Source: Synura sp. LO234KE (Eukaryota > Sar > Synurophyceae > Synurales > Mallomonadaceae). From it: a stretch of 21,311 nucleotides of DNA. Location: positions 1 through 21,311 of the forward strand of contig VKHC01000063.1 in assembly GCA_015143735.1 (NCBI GenBank), written 5' to 3'. The stretch's first letter is position 1. Each line of letters opens with the position of its first letter. The notes beneath the pieces are model-generated. The model ran no database searches. It saw nothing but the letters and a program-made list of their open reading frames with translations, and was not told the DNA's origin. This document shows positions 10,701 through 19,825 of this stretch, in pieces. A program made the translations under genes and the position numbers.

Positions 10701-13700
10701 CTTTCTGAGACAGCGTGCTTAAGTATTTTACGTAGTCTAAGGAGTGGACTAGCGAAATGCTTTCCCAGAACCCGCTCGGTAACGCTGCATCGCTAAAGTT
10801 CAATTCAAAACACATTACAGGAGCATATTCGAATGATTTGTTTGTATGCACTGCACTCGTTCCCGGTGAGTTGGAAGTCGGAGAAGAATTTCGATGACTT
10901 TTGTTATTGACAGCTGCAACGCTTGTGCGCTCCACACCGATGGAAGAGTCCTTCGAAGTCAGATTCCCAATCTCCGCATCCGCTTCCATTACAATTTCAG
11001 TCTCGAAGACCGCCTTCTCATCCGTAGTATTCGCCACAGTGCTATTGACACGCTGCCCAATAAGCGAGCGTTGAAGCTTTCTCAATTTCTTCATCGCTCT
11101 CCTTATGCGATCGGGTTTTTCCGCCATAGACTTCGGAACCTTGTGTTCTAGAACATCATTACAACAGAGTACGGCTGTAGCAAGCCGAGTGGGACGCTCT
11201 GTGGAGTCGGAGCCTCTGGGGAATGCGGAATCTCGCACGATCGGATCTTGGGTAATGTTCTCTTTATCATCAACTACTGTATTCATGGACTCCGATTTAA
11301 CCGAAGTCTGTAGAACCTCTTGAGAACTTAACAGTTTACTCTGTAATTCCGATAATTCTGAAGATAGAGATTGTACAAGACCTGGTGATCGAAATGGCTC
11401 GTTGGAATCGCCGCCGGAGTGTGTACTCGCTTTCTTGTTGGGATAAGAGTTGAGTGCGTATTGAGCGAGTATACGCCTTGCGACAGAAATACTTTCGTAG
11501 GCTACGACGACACTTTGTTCCGGAGACAAATGCGCTACAAGCTCCACTTCCGTGCGAGGAAAATAAGACTTCTGCATACGAAGACTCGAGTTTTGGTCTC
11601 TATCCTTCCTCTCCATCCCTACTTTGCCTCTGAGCGCAGGATCAATCTCGATAGACATTCGATTTTCCGTTAAACTTCGATGTACGAAACTTAACAGATT
11701 CGCGACTTCCGACATAACGGCACTCTCTGACCCAGTTCGGTGCCATTCCCCAGTGTTAATCTCAGGTTTGCTATCCTCACCCAACTCTACAGATTTACAC
11801 ATCCGTTGCTCCAGACCAATAACAAAAGCATGAAAGTAATCCAGCGCACGTCGATTTGCCTGTACTTTCTCAACCATATCTTTACAAGCCTCTATCTCTT
11901 TCCCAAGGTAATTTCGTCGCAACTTCTCCGACAGCCGCAACCGTTTAAACCGGTCTTTCTGCTCTGTTAGCTTCGCACGTTTCTCGTCAATTTGATGCTG
12001 GAGAGCCTTTAATTGGGCCGCTAAGCATCTCTCCTTGACTTCTAATTCTGTTAAACCCTTGCTTTCCATAAGTTCAACAGCCCTTCTCTTCCCTTCCGAC
12101 AAACGAACTTCCTCGTCATGCTCCGTTAATTTTTTATTTAGAAGTTTCTCGGATTGAGAATAGAAATCCAAACGCTTGTTTTCTTTCACTAAACGTGTGC
12201 GGCACACCGTGAGAGCCTGGTGGATCAGGGATAGTGATTGAGAAATGCTGTCTGTGGCTTGAAGCATAGTCAGAGAACGTGCTGGGAATGTGGCCACCGC
12301 CTGGGAGACCTGCGGCGGGACAGACTCATCACTACGTCCCAGTTCTCCAGCTATTTCCGACAGTACTCCTCTCATCTGGAACACTTTACTTCGAAAACCG
12401 TCCAAGGTACTTGGCATCATTCTAAATCGAAGGAAATCCACCTGTGCAACAACGGGTAACAAACAAAGAAACAAACAATCCGAGAACATTTTCGTGATTA
12501 TTACAAGTATAAAGTCGAGTTGAAGTGTAAACTACGTCCATCGAAGTCATGACATGAACGGAGGGGGTGGGGGTGGAGGCACAGTACGTCCTCGCCTACA
12601 ATCCAATCGTGACCTTAAGTCCCATAAGTTGACCGACGGACAATAAGGAAGCCGTTTCAACAAACCTCATGGCTCTGCAGTGCTCCGACGCCTTCCTCTT
12701 CTAGCTTTTTCTTGATCGGGTCCAGCAAGCGCTGTAAATGAAGCACGACATCGTTGGGATCGTCTGACACTGCATTTCCAGTGCTCCACGCGGTGGACCC
12801 AGGTAACACAGACGCTGCAGCATGATCTACCGCATCCCCTCCATTTTGATCCATGCTTCCATGGGAACTGCATTTTGCACAGAAGAATTCGTATTCTTGT
12901 ATCCAAGCACGAACAAGCTTCTCTTTCTCTTCATCGTCCAGTTCGCCATTCGACTCATAATCGCTCCAACTATCCGATCTCTCGGTGGGGTCTGGATCCT
13001 GGCTATCTACGCTAGCACCCGAATCCCACATTTTCCGACTGTGTAGAGTAAGTGGATTTGAACGGTTTCTAGAACCCACGTTATCCCCGCTGCCACCACT
13101 ATGGTTTCTCGATTCGGAATTATGATTTCGAGTCTGCAGACTGTCCCGATCATCCACAGCAGCTTGAGGCGAATCAAAATTCATTTCACTGTTTGCACTA
13201 GAATCGTTTGGTTTTAAGTTTTCGTCGCTCGAGCTTGTTTCGGTCGCATCTGTATTGGTTTCAGTACGACCATTTCGGTTTGGAAGCGTACCCTCAGTAT
13301 GGAATGTTGCATACGTTGCTTTCGGCTTCCGATTTCCTTGCTCAATAGCTTCTAAAATATCCTCGCTTATATCTAGATAATGCTTGTCAGTATGTTCCTT
13401 ATCATTCCAGTTAGGCTCTGTATGCCGCTTCTCGCACCGGCACCTCCGGGTACCTAGCAGAGGAAGGAGCAAAGGGTAGTGAAACTAGTCATGTCAGGAG
13501 AACGTGAATGAATTTATTGGATTTTTTTCACGAGAGGCATGATGGGAAGAAAACTCGCACCGGTATTGTTTTTATGACATTTCTTGCATGCTTTCACATC
13601 TTGGATGCTTAAGACTGGAATAGCCAAGCACTCCTCCCCTTCTTCCACACCAGATGAAAGTTGTTCCATGCGTCTTTTGATAGCTATATTTCACGGCGAA

Positions 13701-14190
13701 ATGAGGCCCGACAATAATGTATCAATAAACAGTTTTAGGTTCCGACGGTCAAGCGGAATATAAAAGATAAACATACTACGGAACAGACTCACCAAGTTTT
13801 TTATCCCTTTGCTCTTCATATCTATAAAAAAAAGAAGCGGTAAGCTTAAGATAAACCGTTTAAAACGTAATCTTACTTTTGAAGTCGATTCTGACAAATA
13901 GTCTGCTTCACCAGTTTCCGAACAGCGTCATAAGAGGACACTTCCTTAATATCATCATCACAATCTAATTCTAGGAAAGGTTTCCCATTATTGTCCACAA
14001 TTCGGACGACAGTGGCCCCAACCATTTCATTATGCCCCGCGTAATATTTAACTAACCTTTGCCCAATAAGCTCCTCATACTTCGCCCTCTGAGCGAATGG
14101 ACCAAAATCCTTGTATTTATTAGCTGCGCTAATGGAAGACACTGAGCTATATAGAGGTTTGTCTATTACTTCATTTTGATCGGCGTCCAT
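7711..14190 (-). CDS. Class II histone deacetylase fusion: Tudor-like, Cys cluster, coiled coil, split HDAC domain
   Basis: My model joins, on the minus strand, exons 14190-13877, 13821-13793, 13683-13561, 13453-12666 and 12441-7711: 1995 codons, 1994 residues, all phases matching (introns 55, 109, 107 and 224 bases; donors GTAAGA, GTGAGT, GTGCGA, GTTTGT; each ends in AG, two after strong pyrimidine tracts). The start at 14190 has a strong Kozak context (gccgccaacATGG). Residues about 41-94 resemble a Tudor/Agenet-type reader. C147, C150, C160 and C162 form a zinc-type cluster split by intron 3; a CAKC motif follows at 347-350. Residues about 497-627 are coiled coil. The HDAC domain opens near H984 (VHSLDYVKYLSTLS), is interrupted, resumes near D1678 (ADTFVCANS) and carries HH1763-1764, zinc ligands D1807, H1809 and D1911, and catalytic Y1956 (LEGGY), so lysine deacetylase activity is expected, probably in the nucleus. 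The least certain point is the join of exon 4 to exon 5; a separate gene starting at an internal Met of exon 5 is the alternative. Confidence 0.78.
12560..12579 (+). other. G-run cluster in HDAC intron 4, possible G-quadruplex
   Basis: The plus strand reads ggagggggtgggggtggagg, four G-runs with 1-base loops, which can form a two- or three-tier quadruplex. It lies inside the 224-base intron of the minus-strand HDAC gene, so the transcript carries the C-rich complement and the G-rich strand is the non-transcribed partner only for plus-strand transcription. The effect, if any, would be on DNA. Confidence 0.4.
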
Positions 14191-14309
14191 GTTGGCGGCG
14201 GTGGTGTGGGAGGTGTGAGGGAGAGGTAACTCTCCCCAGCCCATACTCATTACACAGTGTGCACACATCATAGCGATTCATTACGCATTACAATCTGTAT
14301 TTTTTTTTT
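14191..14309. promoter_or_regulatory. Shared divergent promoter region (119 bases)
   Basis: This separates the HDAC-fusion start codon (minus, 14190) and the methyltransferase start codon (plus, 14310). A run of nine T sits directly before the methyltransferase ATG. An in-frame upstream ATG of the HDAC gene at 14271 would shrink the gap to 38 bases; I prefer 14190 for its Kozak context. No specific element was recognised. Confidence 0.5.
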
Positions 14310-15193
14310 ATGGAATATGAGCTATCCGCTGGAACCCTTGCCGCACTCCGGGAGCATTTGAGTAAATCAACTTCGGAGCAATTGGAACCGGAGCATGAAT
14401 CTGACATAACATCCTCCAAAAGTATACCAAATTACGCTTCCAAGTCGTATTGGAATGAACGATTTGAAAAAGAGGAAAGCTATGAATGGCTACTCTCATA
14501 CGCACAAATAAGACAACATATACAAAGTTATATTGCATCCTTTTGCTCCCCTCGAATTCTTGTTGTTGGTTGTGGTAATAGCAATTTTTCATTGGAGTTG
14601 TACGAGGACGTACAAACCGCAGATATCGTAAATATAGATTTTTCTGACGTCGTTATTGAGCGTATGAAATTAGTAAGCGCTTTGCGCGCTCCGAATATGA
14701 AATGGGTGGTTATGGATATGCTGAATATTGACTTTGCGGCTGAATGCTTTGACGTAGTCATAGACAAAGCAACAATGGACGCATTGTTTACCGAGCAGAC
14801 AGATGTTTGGTCCCCTAATCTCGAGCTGATTGAAAAATGCCGCAAGATGTGCGCTGGAATAAGTAAGGTGCTTAGGCCCGGTGGTGTCTTCATCCAAATT
14901 AGTTTTGCTCAACCTCATTTCCGGACAAAATTTTTAATGAATTTCTGGAAATTTCAAAGCGAAAGTAACCCGCTCTGTTCATTTAATTTTATATATCTCA
15001 TTACTCATGTGTAGATTGTGGCCAATCCAAGTTGAATCCGGAAGCGAAGGACGAGGGGAGCCTTAACTACGACAGTTACACGAAGCCTGTCACGGGATAC
15101 TCACCAGACTATAATTGGACGCTTAAGGTTCAAGAAATTGAATTGGAAAAAGGTTGCTTCAACTATTTTGCGTACATCGCTTGGAAATCATAA
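14310..15193 (+). CDS. METTL13/EEF1AKMT4-like SAM-dependent methyltransferase, two exons
   Basis: Exons 14310-14964 and 15015-15193, split by a 50-base intron (donor GTAACC, acceptor TGTGTAG, phase 1), give 834 bases and 277 residues. Unspliced, the frame stops after 234 residues; splicing restores a conserved-looking C-terminus (YNWTLKVQEIELEKGCFNYF). The family motif YWNERF is at 48-52 and onward, the SAM-binding motif I LVVGCGNSNFSLELY at 84-98, an acidic end of the second strand at NIDFSDV (108-114), motif VVMDM at 133-137, the FDVVIDKATMDALF segment at 147-160, and the FAQPHFRTKFL signature at 199-209. In this family the amine substrate is a lysine or the N-terminus of elongation factor eEF1A; the likely role is methylation of eEF1A or another cytosolic protein. 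Length fits the single-domain EEF1AKMT4 type rather than the double-domain METTL13. Confidence 0.92.
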
Positions 15194-15360
15194 TTTTTGT
15201 ATATAAACTTAATCAACCCTTCCCGAAAAGCTTAAAGTTAATTGTAAGTATGTCATTCCGAACACAAATGTTAGAGCGATAAGAGAACAAGTTCAGGAAG
15301 AAATAGCAATAGTTGTACTTCGCCAAAAATCAAATAGCTATTACCATTAAAACTGGACGA
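15194..15360. other. 3' flank of the methyltransferase gene
   Basis: AT-rich sequence that presumably holds the 3' UTR. No coding or structural signal was seen. Confidence 0.4.
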
Positions 15361-15743
15361 AAATGTCATACCAGGGAATGGAACCCCCCTCGCATGGTCT
15401 GTGTGGTCGTGGTGTACTAGTTACGTAACCACGTCTCCCTATTTACCAACTGGCATATCCTCCACGAGTTGAAAGGCGGGGAAACGAGACGAAGTTAATC
15501 GTAATAGTGAAGAACTACATAATATCCCGAAAAGGCCACACGCACCAATAACGATCGACCGCCAGCCACCCCTATGGAGGACCTGCTGGCATCTCCGATT
15601 AGAATGGTGACTACACCTGGATCTAGCAGGTTAGAGGGCCACGATGTCCCCAACGAGGTGAAAGAAGGGGACACGTAAAGAATCCTGAAAATAACAATTT
15701 GGTTTTTTGTAACAGGTAAGGACGAACCACCACCCCCACTCAA
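15361..15743 (-). repeat. GC-rich dispersed repeat, copy B (inverted relative to copy A)
   Basis: Read on the minus strand, this region contains the hairpin block (15672-15646, gtcccc ... ggggac) with the same flanks as 1514-1537, preceded by a gggggtggtggttcg block that matches copy A's gggggtgctggtacg; about 45 extra bases lie between them here. Further on is the gccagttggta block (15456-15435) shared with copies A and C. Spacing differs between copies (about 220 bases here against 110 in copy A between hairpin and last block), so the copies have gained and lost segments. An 82-codon minus-strand frame (15495-15743) runs through it but is not shared with copy A and is not called a gene. Confidence 0.6.
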
Positions 15744-15815
15744 AACAACACAAAAAACACGTAGGGGTAATTAAGGCAGGTTTTATGTGAGTCGTGCCGG
15801 TGAATCATTTCCAAA

Positions 15816-16215
15816 ATGTTTTGGGTGTTCTGCCAACAACACGACCGGATTAAAGAGATGAAGACACTCTGCTGTGGGGTCCATGTGGTCCTGACAGGCG
15901 ACTCCTGTGCGCCAGGCATCCTTTACAGACAGCGAGATTTTCGCGGTGTACGGGTCAATAAGTTCATATACGGTACCTCATATCTGAGTCCGGTAGCAAA
16001 CGCTCAATCATTTGGTTTGATCGAGTGTGAAGTTGAACACTACCGTGAATCTGCCGCGATGTGGCAAAGTGAATGGAGAATGTTGGCATTACAAGAAGAG
16101 CAGCTCGTGTCTGGGGGCTAAATGCCTCTTGGAAGTGCATGCTATCCGACCTTTGTTTGCCGCTCCGCAGGACACACAGATGTCAAGAGTGCTAAATTCT
16201 TCTGCGCGATGGTAG
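15816..16215 (+). other. Overlapping open frames, one Cys-rich; coding status unclear
   Basis: A 101-codon frame from ATG 15816 to 16121 and a second frame (16027-16215) with a Cys pattern of C-x6-C-x8-C-x4-C (NLPRCGKVNGECWHYK onward) overlap on the plus strand. The Cys spacing could belong to a small secreted or zinc-binding fold, but the minus strand is also open here and even shows its own CxxC motif. No splice pair links these frames cleanly. I do not recognise any product. Confidence 0.18.
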
Positions 16216-16856
16216 TTGGAGATGGAGACTGTAAAGTTGCGTAATCAGCCCTTATCGACATACTCCCCAATTAGCTTGACAGCAGTCCATAAGCGGTGCA
16301 GGGGCACGCGAGAGTAAATGTGCGACGTAAAAGGAGCTCTCTCTTGAGCAAAGTCGCAAAAGAGTTACCGCGTATACCTGTGCCAGGTCAGAGCGTAGGG
16401 GGTGAGGCTTGGAGAATACCCCTTTGAAGGAGTGGTGTATGCTTAACTCGTGAGGGAAGACAAAGAGTAGAGTTGAAGTCGTTCTTGCAGCCACTCCCTT
16501 GTACCTGACTTCGCTAGTCTGGACGCCAAAGAAGACCGCGACAGGACTGCACCAATGTTCGGAAAAGTATAGTACTCATAATCTAGTGTTGTCCTCTGCC
16601 GTGTAACGTGACAAAGAGCACAAAAAATAACCATGAATAGAATGGATTGAGTGGAATTCTTAGACAGTGACGTCTCCATCGTATATTGAAAATCTTTAGC
16701 GGTTTACGAGAAGAGACGAATTGTGTGGACAGGAGACAAAGGCTCATACAAAAAGTCTCATAATAAACAGCGTTGTGGAGAGCTATGCTGATGTACGTAT
16801 CGAGGTACACATGCTACGAATCGGGACTAGTAGGATTGGGGAGATGATTTACGGAT

Positions 16857-17089
16857 TCATTTTCCCATCATTCTGATATAGGAGAAGGTAAGGATTTTTG
16901 AAAAATAAGCTGGCGAGGGAGGAGAGTCCCGCCGGAAAGGTGTTGCTTCGGTGTAACAACCAGTGAAAGCGATGTACATGGCCGTCAGTACATATCCCGA
17001 GGAGGTCGCGGTCATGCCGATGTGAAATATCACCATGTTGTGGTCCGATTCAGCCAGGAAACTAAGTGTTATAAAGTACCATGCTTGAC
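16857..17089 (-). other. Exon-like stretch of a polytopic membrane protein (incomplete model)
   Basis: After a strong acceptor (pyrimidine-rich tract ending ccttccag at 17090) the minus strand has one open frame of 76 codons while the other two frames have stops. It encodes two hydrophobic helices around a polar turn (WYFITLSFLAESDHN, then HIGMTATSSGYVLTAMYIAF), ending in a TGA at 16857-16859. Polar-turn spacing is reminiscent of Frag1/PGAP2/DRAM-type proteins (GPI-lipid remodelling or autophagy regulators), but similarity is faint. Further open frames occur upstream (17110-17676) and downstream (16330-16810) on the same strand, several overlapping in different frames, and I could not join them by GT-AG sites with consistent phase. 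It may be a real multi-exon gene, or a decayed one. Confidence 0.35.
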
Positions 17090-18464
17090 CTGGAAGGAGT
17101 GATGGTGTGGTCGGTCAGGAGTCGTAAGAGGAATCAGGAGATTATATCAAGACAAGCGGGTGAACTGAGCTCCCGCCAGACCAAGACTCTCGCTGGGATC
17201 GCATTTAACGAGATCCCCGTAGGAGAAAAGACGGAGGGCATGTAAGCACTTGACATAGGAAGGAGTCCAAGTATGTCCCGGGAGTGGCGAGCCCAGGCGA
17301 GAGCAAATGATACAAGGTAAGACAGGCCGGCAGATTAGGAAAGCGAGCGCTGGTTAGTCACTTGCGATTTTCCTTTCCAACCAAACATGCTCAGCATCCA
17401 AATCCAAAAGACTAGTTCGTGCATCTTGCGGGGTATTTGCTGCAAAAGAAGAATTTGCCCGAGTGTAAGGTGCGGTAAAAACCCGAGCGCTTGTGATGCT
17501 GAATAAATACCAAGAAGAAGCACCGATCGCCCTGCCCGCAAATCGACCCCCGGGCTGATATAAGTTTTCAGTCTGCAAGAGAGAAGATTCTTGGTACGCC
17601 GTCGGAGTTCAGAGAAAAGAGGCGATAGATGTCTTAGTATTCCTGAAAATATCAGGAGGAAAGGACACAACATCATGAGCTTCGCGTGCGTGCCGCGAGG
17701 ATTGTACGGGGGTGGTGTTGGCGGCGCGAGGGCAGTGCGCGGCTTTCTTCTTCTTCTTAATTGCGATGGCCTTGAGGGACACTTTATTTTTCAGAGGACT
17801 ATAATCATTCGACTAGCTATAGTTGTCGGAGAACTATGAGGCCACAAATGTTATACTATTATATTAGGTCCGCGTGGTAATGTTTCTACTACAATGACAA
17901 CTGTAGTTGATTCTGCTGCTTGAGGTCTTGTCCCCCTCCCCTTTTGTTAGTAAAGGTGTCACTTGGTACTTGACGAGGAGCGACTATAGTTACGTGTAAC
18001 AATATAGGTAGCACTACATTTTGACAACTAGTGAGTATAGACGATACAAGATCGATCACTTGTTGTTGGAAAAACGTATAAAAAAGGAGATCCTACCGTG
18101 TACGCATACGAGACAGCTTCAGTACGCACTTGAAAAGAGGCGAAAATCAAATAGCATTTATTACTTTGGAAGACTATCGAAGATAGATAGTACTTTAAAC
18201 AAGGCGAACGTATGCAAAACGGCGACCCGAGGACAAGGAAAGACCAACATATTGAAGTGGGAGGAGAGGTCGCCGTAGTACTGATAACTCATTTCCACCA
18301 TAAAGTAGTTCACGAAATTTAAAATTTTCCAGAGTTGAAATAGTTAACAAATATTTCGCAAACACGTAAAACCAATTATATTTACAGCACTACAGATATT
18401 AAACTCATTTCCATCCTCTACAACTATTTTACATGAAATATACACCCTAAAATTATTGAAAGGA
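17090..18464. other. Region without a resolved gene
   Basis: 17100-17700 is GC-richer than its surroundings and open in several minus-strand frames at once, including a 113-codon hydrophobic frame (17335-17676) and a 74-codon frame (17354-17578) preceded by a good acceptor (tctctcttgcag). Because up to three frames are open in the same bases, openness alone is no evidence of coding. A plus-strand frame at 18021-18278 (no ATG, Lys/Arg-rich) has no support. 18300-18464 is AT-rich and probably the 3' UTR of the gene that ends at 18465. Confidence 0.4.
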
Positions 18465-19355
18465 CTAGACTTCCTCCTTCAGATTTCTTATTGCGCGAAG
18501 GCTGGCATCGATTCGAGGCTTAAGCTCCTCAACAGAGTTCACTAGTGGCGACAATTCGTCTGAGAGCTTAGAAACTTTTCGATTAAGTTCCCTCAAACTA
18601 CAAGTGAAAGTTTGATTTAACAATTTGTCAATCATGTCGATACTATGCGCACCTGCGAACCCTTTCGCGCATGCTCGGGTGTGAATTTGTAACTTCTGCC
18701 TTGAGCAAATTTATTCCGAACTCCTTCTCTCTGTTTAGGTTAACACGAAATGGTTTGTGAAAATTGAAATGTTAAATTGCAAGTTGTATAGACGTCGCTA
18801 TTATGAACAGATTATTACCTGATCTCTTGGGCTGCTTGATTAATATCTTTAGATTTACCTGTTGGGTCGGTACTTGGAGGTACTATTTCTGTGTCATAAT
18901 ATTTAGGAGGAAGTTGACTGTATCGAAAATATTCTGACACGTTATGAGCAATCCTGTCAGCGAAGGATACGATGCACTGCATATTTCTTACCAAAAAGAA
19001 AATATACTGGTAATACAACCATACAAGCAACCTTCACTAACTCCACCAGGGCAACTGCACCGACCATGATTCCGGCAGTAACACCCCCGAAAATTAGAGC
19101 AGACCGAGGAACTCTAGTGGATATTAAATCATAGGTCTTCTTAAATATACTGATCTGATAATTTTCAGATTCAGATCTGTTATCAATTTCTTGGTAAGGA
19201 GTCGAATATAAAGCGTGCATATGCGCGCATGACGGGACAATCTTCGAGCTCGCAATATTGATTGATCCCTTGAGATAGCAGCCCTTTCCATTTAAAAAAC
19301 AACTCACATAATTAAATGTTAGCACAATAAGAGATAACCACTTCATGTGGATCAT
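18465..19355 (-). CDS. Membrane protein with plastid-type presequence and C-terminal coiled coil, three exons
   Basis: Exons 19355-19020, 18976-18819 and 18597-18465 (minus) give 627 bases, 208 residues. Intron 2 (221 bases, GTAATA donor, acceptor cacttgtag) is in phase 2 on both sides. Intron 1 is about 43 bases; its donor could also be the GTATTA or GTATAT site 3 or 12 bases further on, all in the same phase, changing only one to four residues. The first 19 residues form a signal peptide (MKWLSLIVLTFNYVSC) followed directly by Phe20 and then about 35 residues rich in Ser and Lys with no acidic residue until E57. This is the bipartite pattern for import into complex red-lineage plastids. A membrane helix follows at about 86-105 (ALIFGGVTAGIMVGAVALVE), then a polar stretch with PPKYYDTEIVPPSTDP, then a predicted coiled coil to the end (LRELNRKVSKLSDEL and on). 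No family recognised; a plastid membrane protein is inferred. Confidence 0.72.
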
Positions 19356-19825
19356 ATTCTTTTTGACAGTTGATATTGTGAATTGTAAAGGTTAAATCTG
19401 TAAATTCAATGTAGGTATGTCACACTACGTACTTATTTCAAACTACCCCATGACTTGACTACTTCAAAGCGAAATTTAAAGTGATAAGAAGTAGAGGTGA
19501 GTCAGGTCAATAGATTTTGCGTTTAATGGCTTGTGTGCTGCCTTTAAGGGAGAAACGCAGGCCATTCGCTTTGATCTTATTTTCCCTTGCACTCGCTCGA
19601 TCTCCAAGCAATTAACTAATCCGATGACAGTTTCGTAGAACAATGATGTATTCATCTATAATTTTTTTCAACTATCAGCATAAAAGCGAAAGAAATGGTA
19701 TTTAGTTGGTTGTGTTGCAAATAATCATTCACCATTGATCGAATCTATTTTTCCTCAGGCCTTGACGTCCAAATATTGATGTTAATGACACATTCTTCCC
19801 TATATGACATCAAATATTTCGAAGT
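19356..19825. other. Intergenic region between two minus-strand genes
   Basis: 470 bases separating the 3' end of the small gene at 19826-20099 from the start of the gene at 18465-19355. It should hold the 3' UTR of the former and the promoter of the latter. A 29-codon plus-strand frame near 19526 is too short to call. No repeats seen. Confidence 0.5.

Noticed and set aside
12442-12489. First Met of the long HDAC frame as the true start
   Set aside because: The 16 codons before the acceptor at 12442 read like a pyrimidine-rich intron end (ttgtttctttgtttgttacc ... cacag), and splicing to the upstream exon is in phase.
8206-12523. Many plus-strand frames opposite the HDAC gene, up to 196 codons
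   Set aside because: They are antisense shadows of a long coding exon and show no motif or start context.
14191-14271. Upstream in-frame ATG for the HDAC gene (27 extra residues, MMCAHC...)
   Set aside because: It would leave 38 bases to the divergent methyltransferase start, and the ATG at 14190 has a far better initiation context. It cannot be excluded.
15495-15743. 82-codon minus-strand frame inside repeat copy B
   Set aside because: The frame is not preserved in copy A and is interrupted by an apparent 45-base difference, so it is not a conserved element protein.
16440-16680. Frameshifted reading that would extend the putative Frag1/DRAM-like protein
   Set aside because: Joining needed either an unusual 71-base intron or an assumed base insertion; the family resemblance is too weak to justify it.
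17110-17340. Membrane-like translations of the minus strand in three different frames
   Set aside because: All three frames are open through the same GC-rich bases and there is no AG acceptor in front of the most attractive one after its in-frame stop, so none can be spliced in.
18977-19019. The 15-base stretch gtaagaaatatgcag as an intron by itself
   Set aside because: Far too short for spliceosomal removal; a 43-base intron with the same acceptor gives the correct phase.
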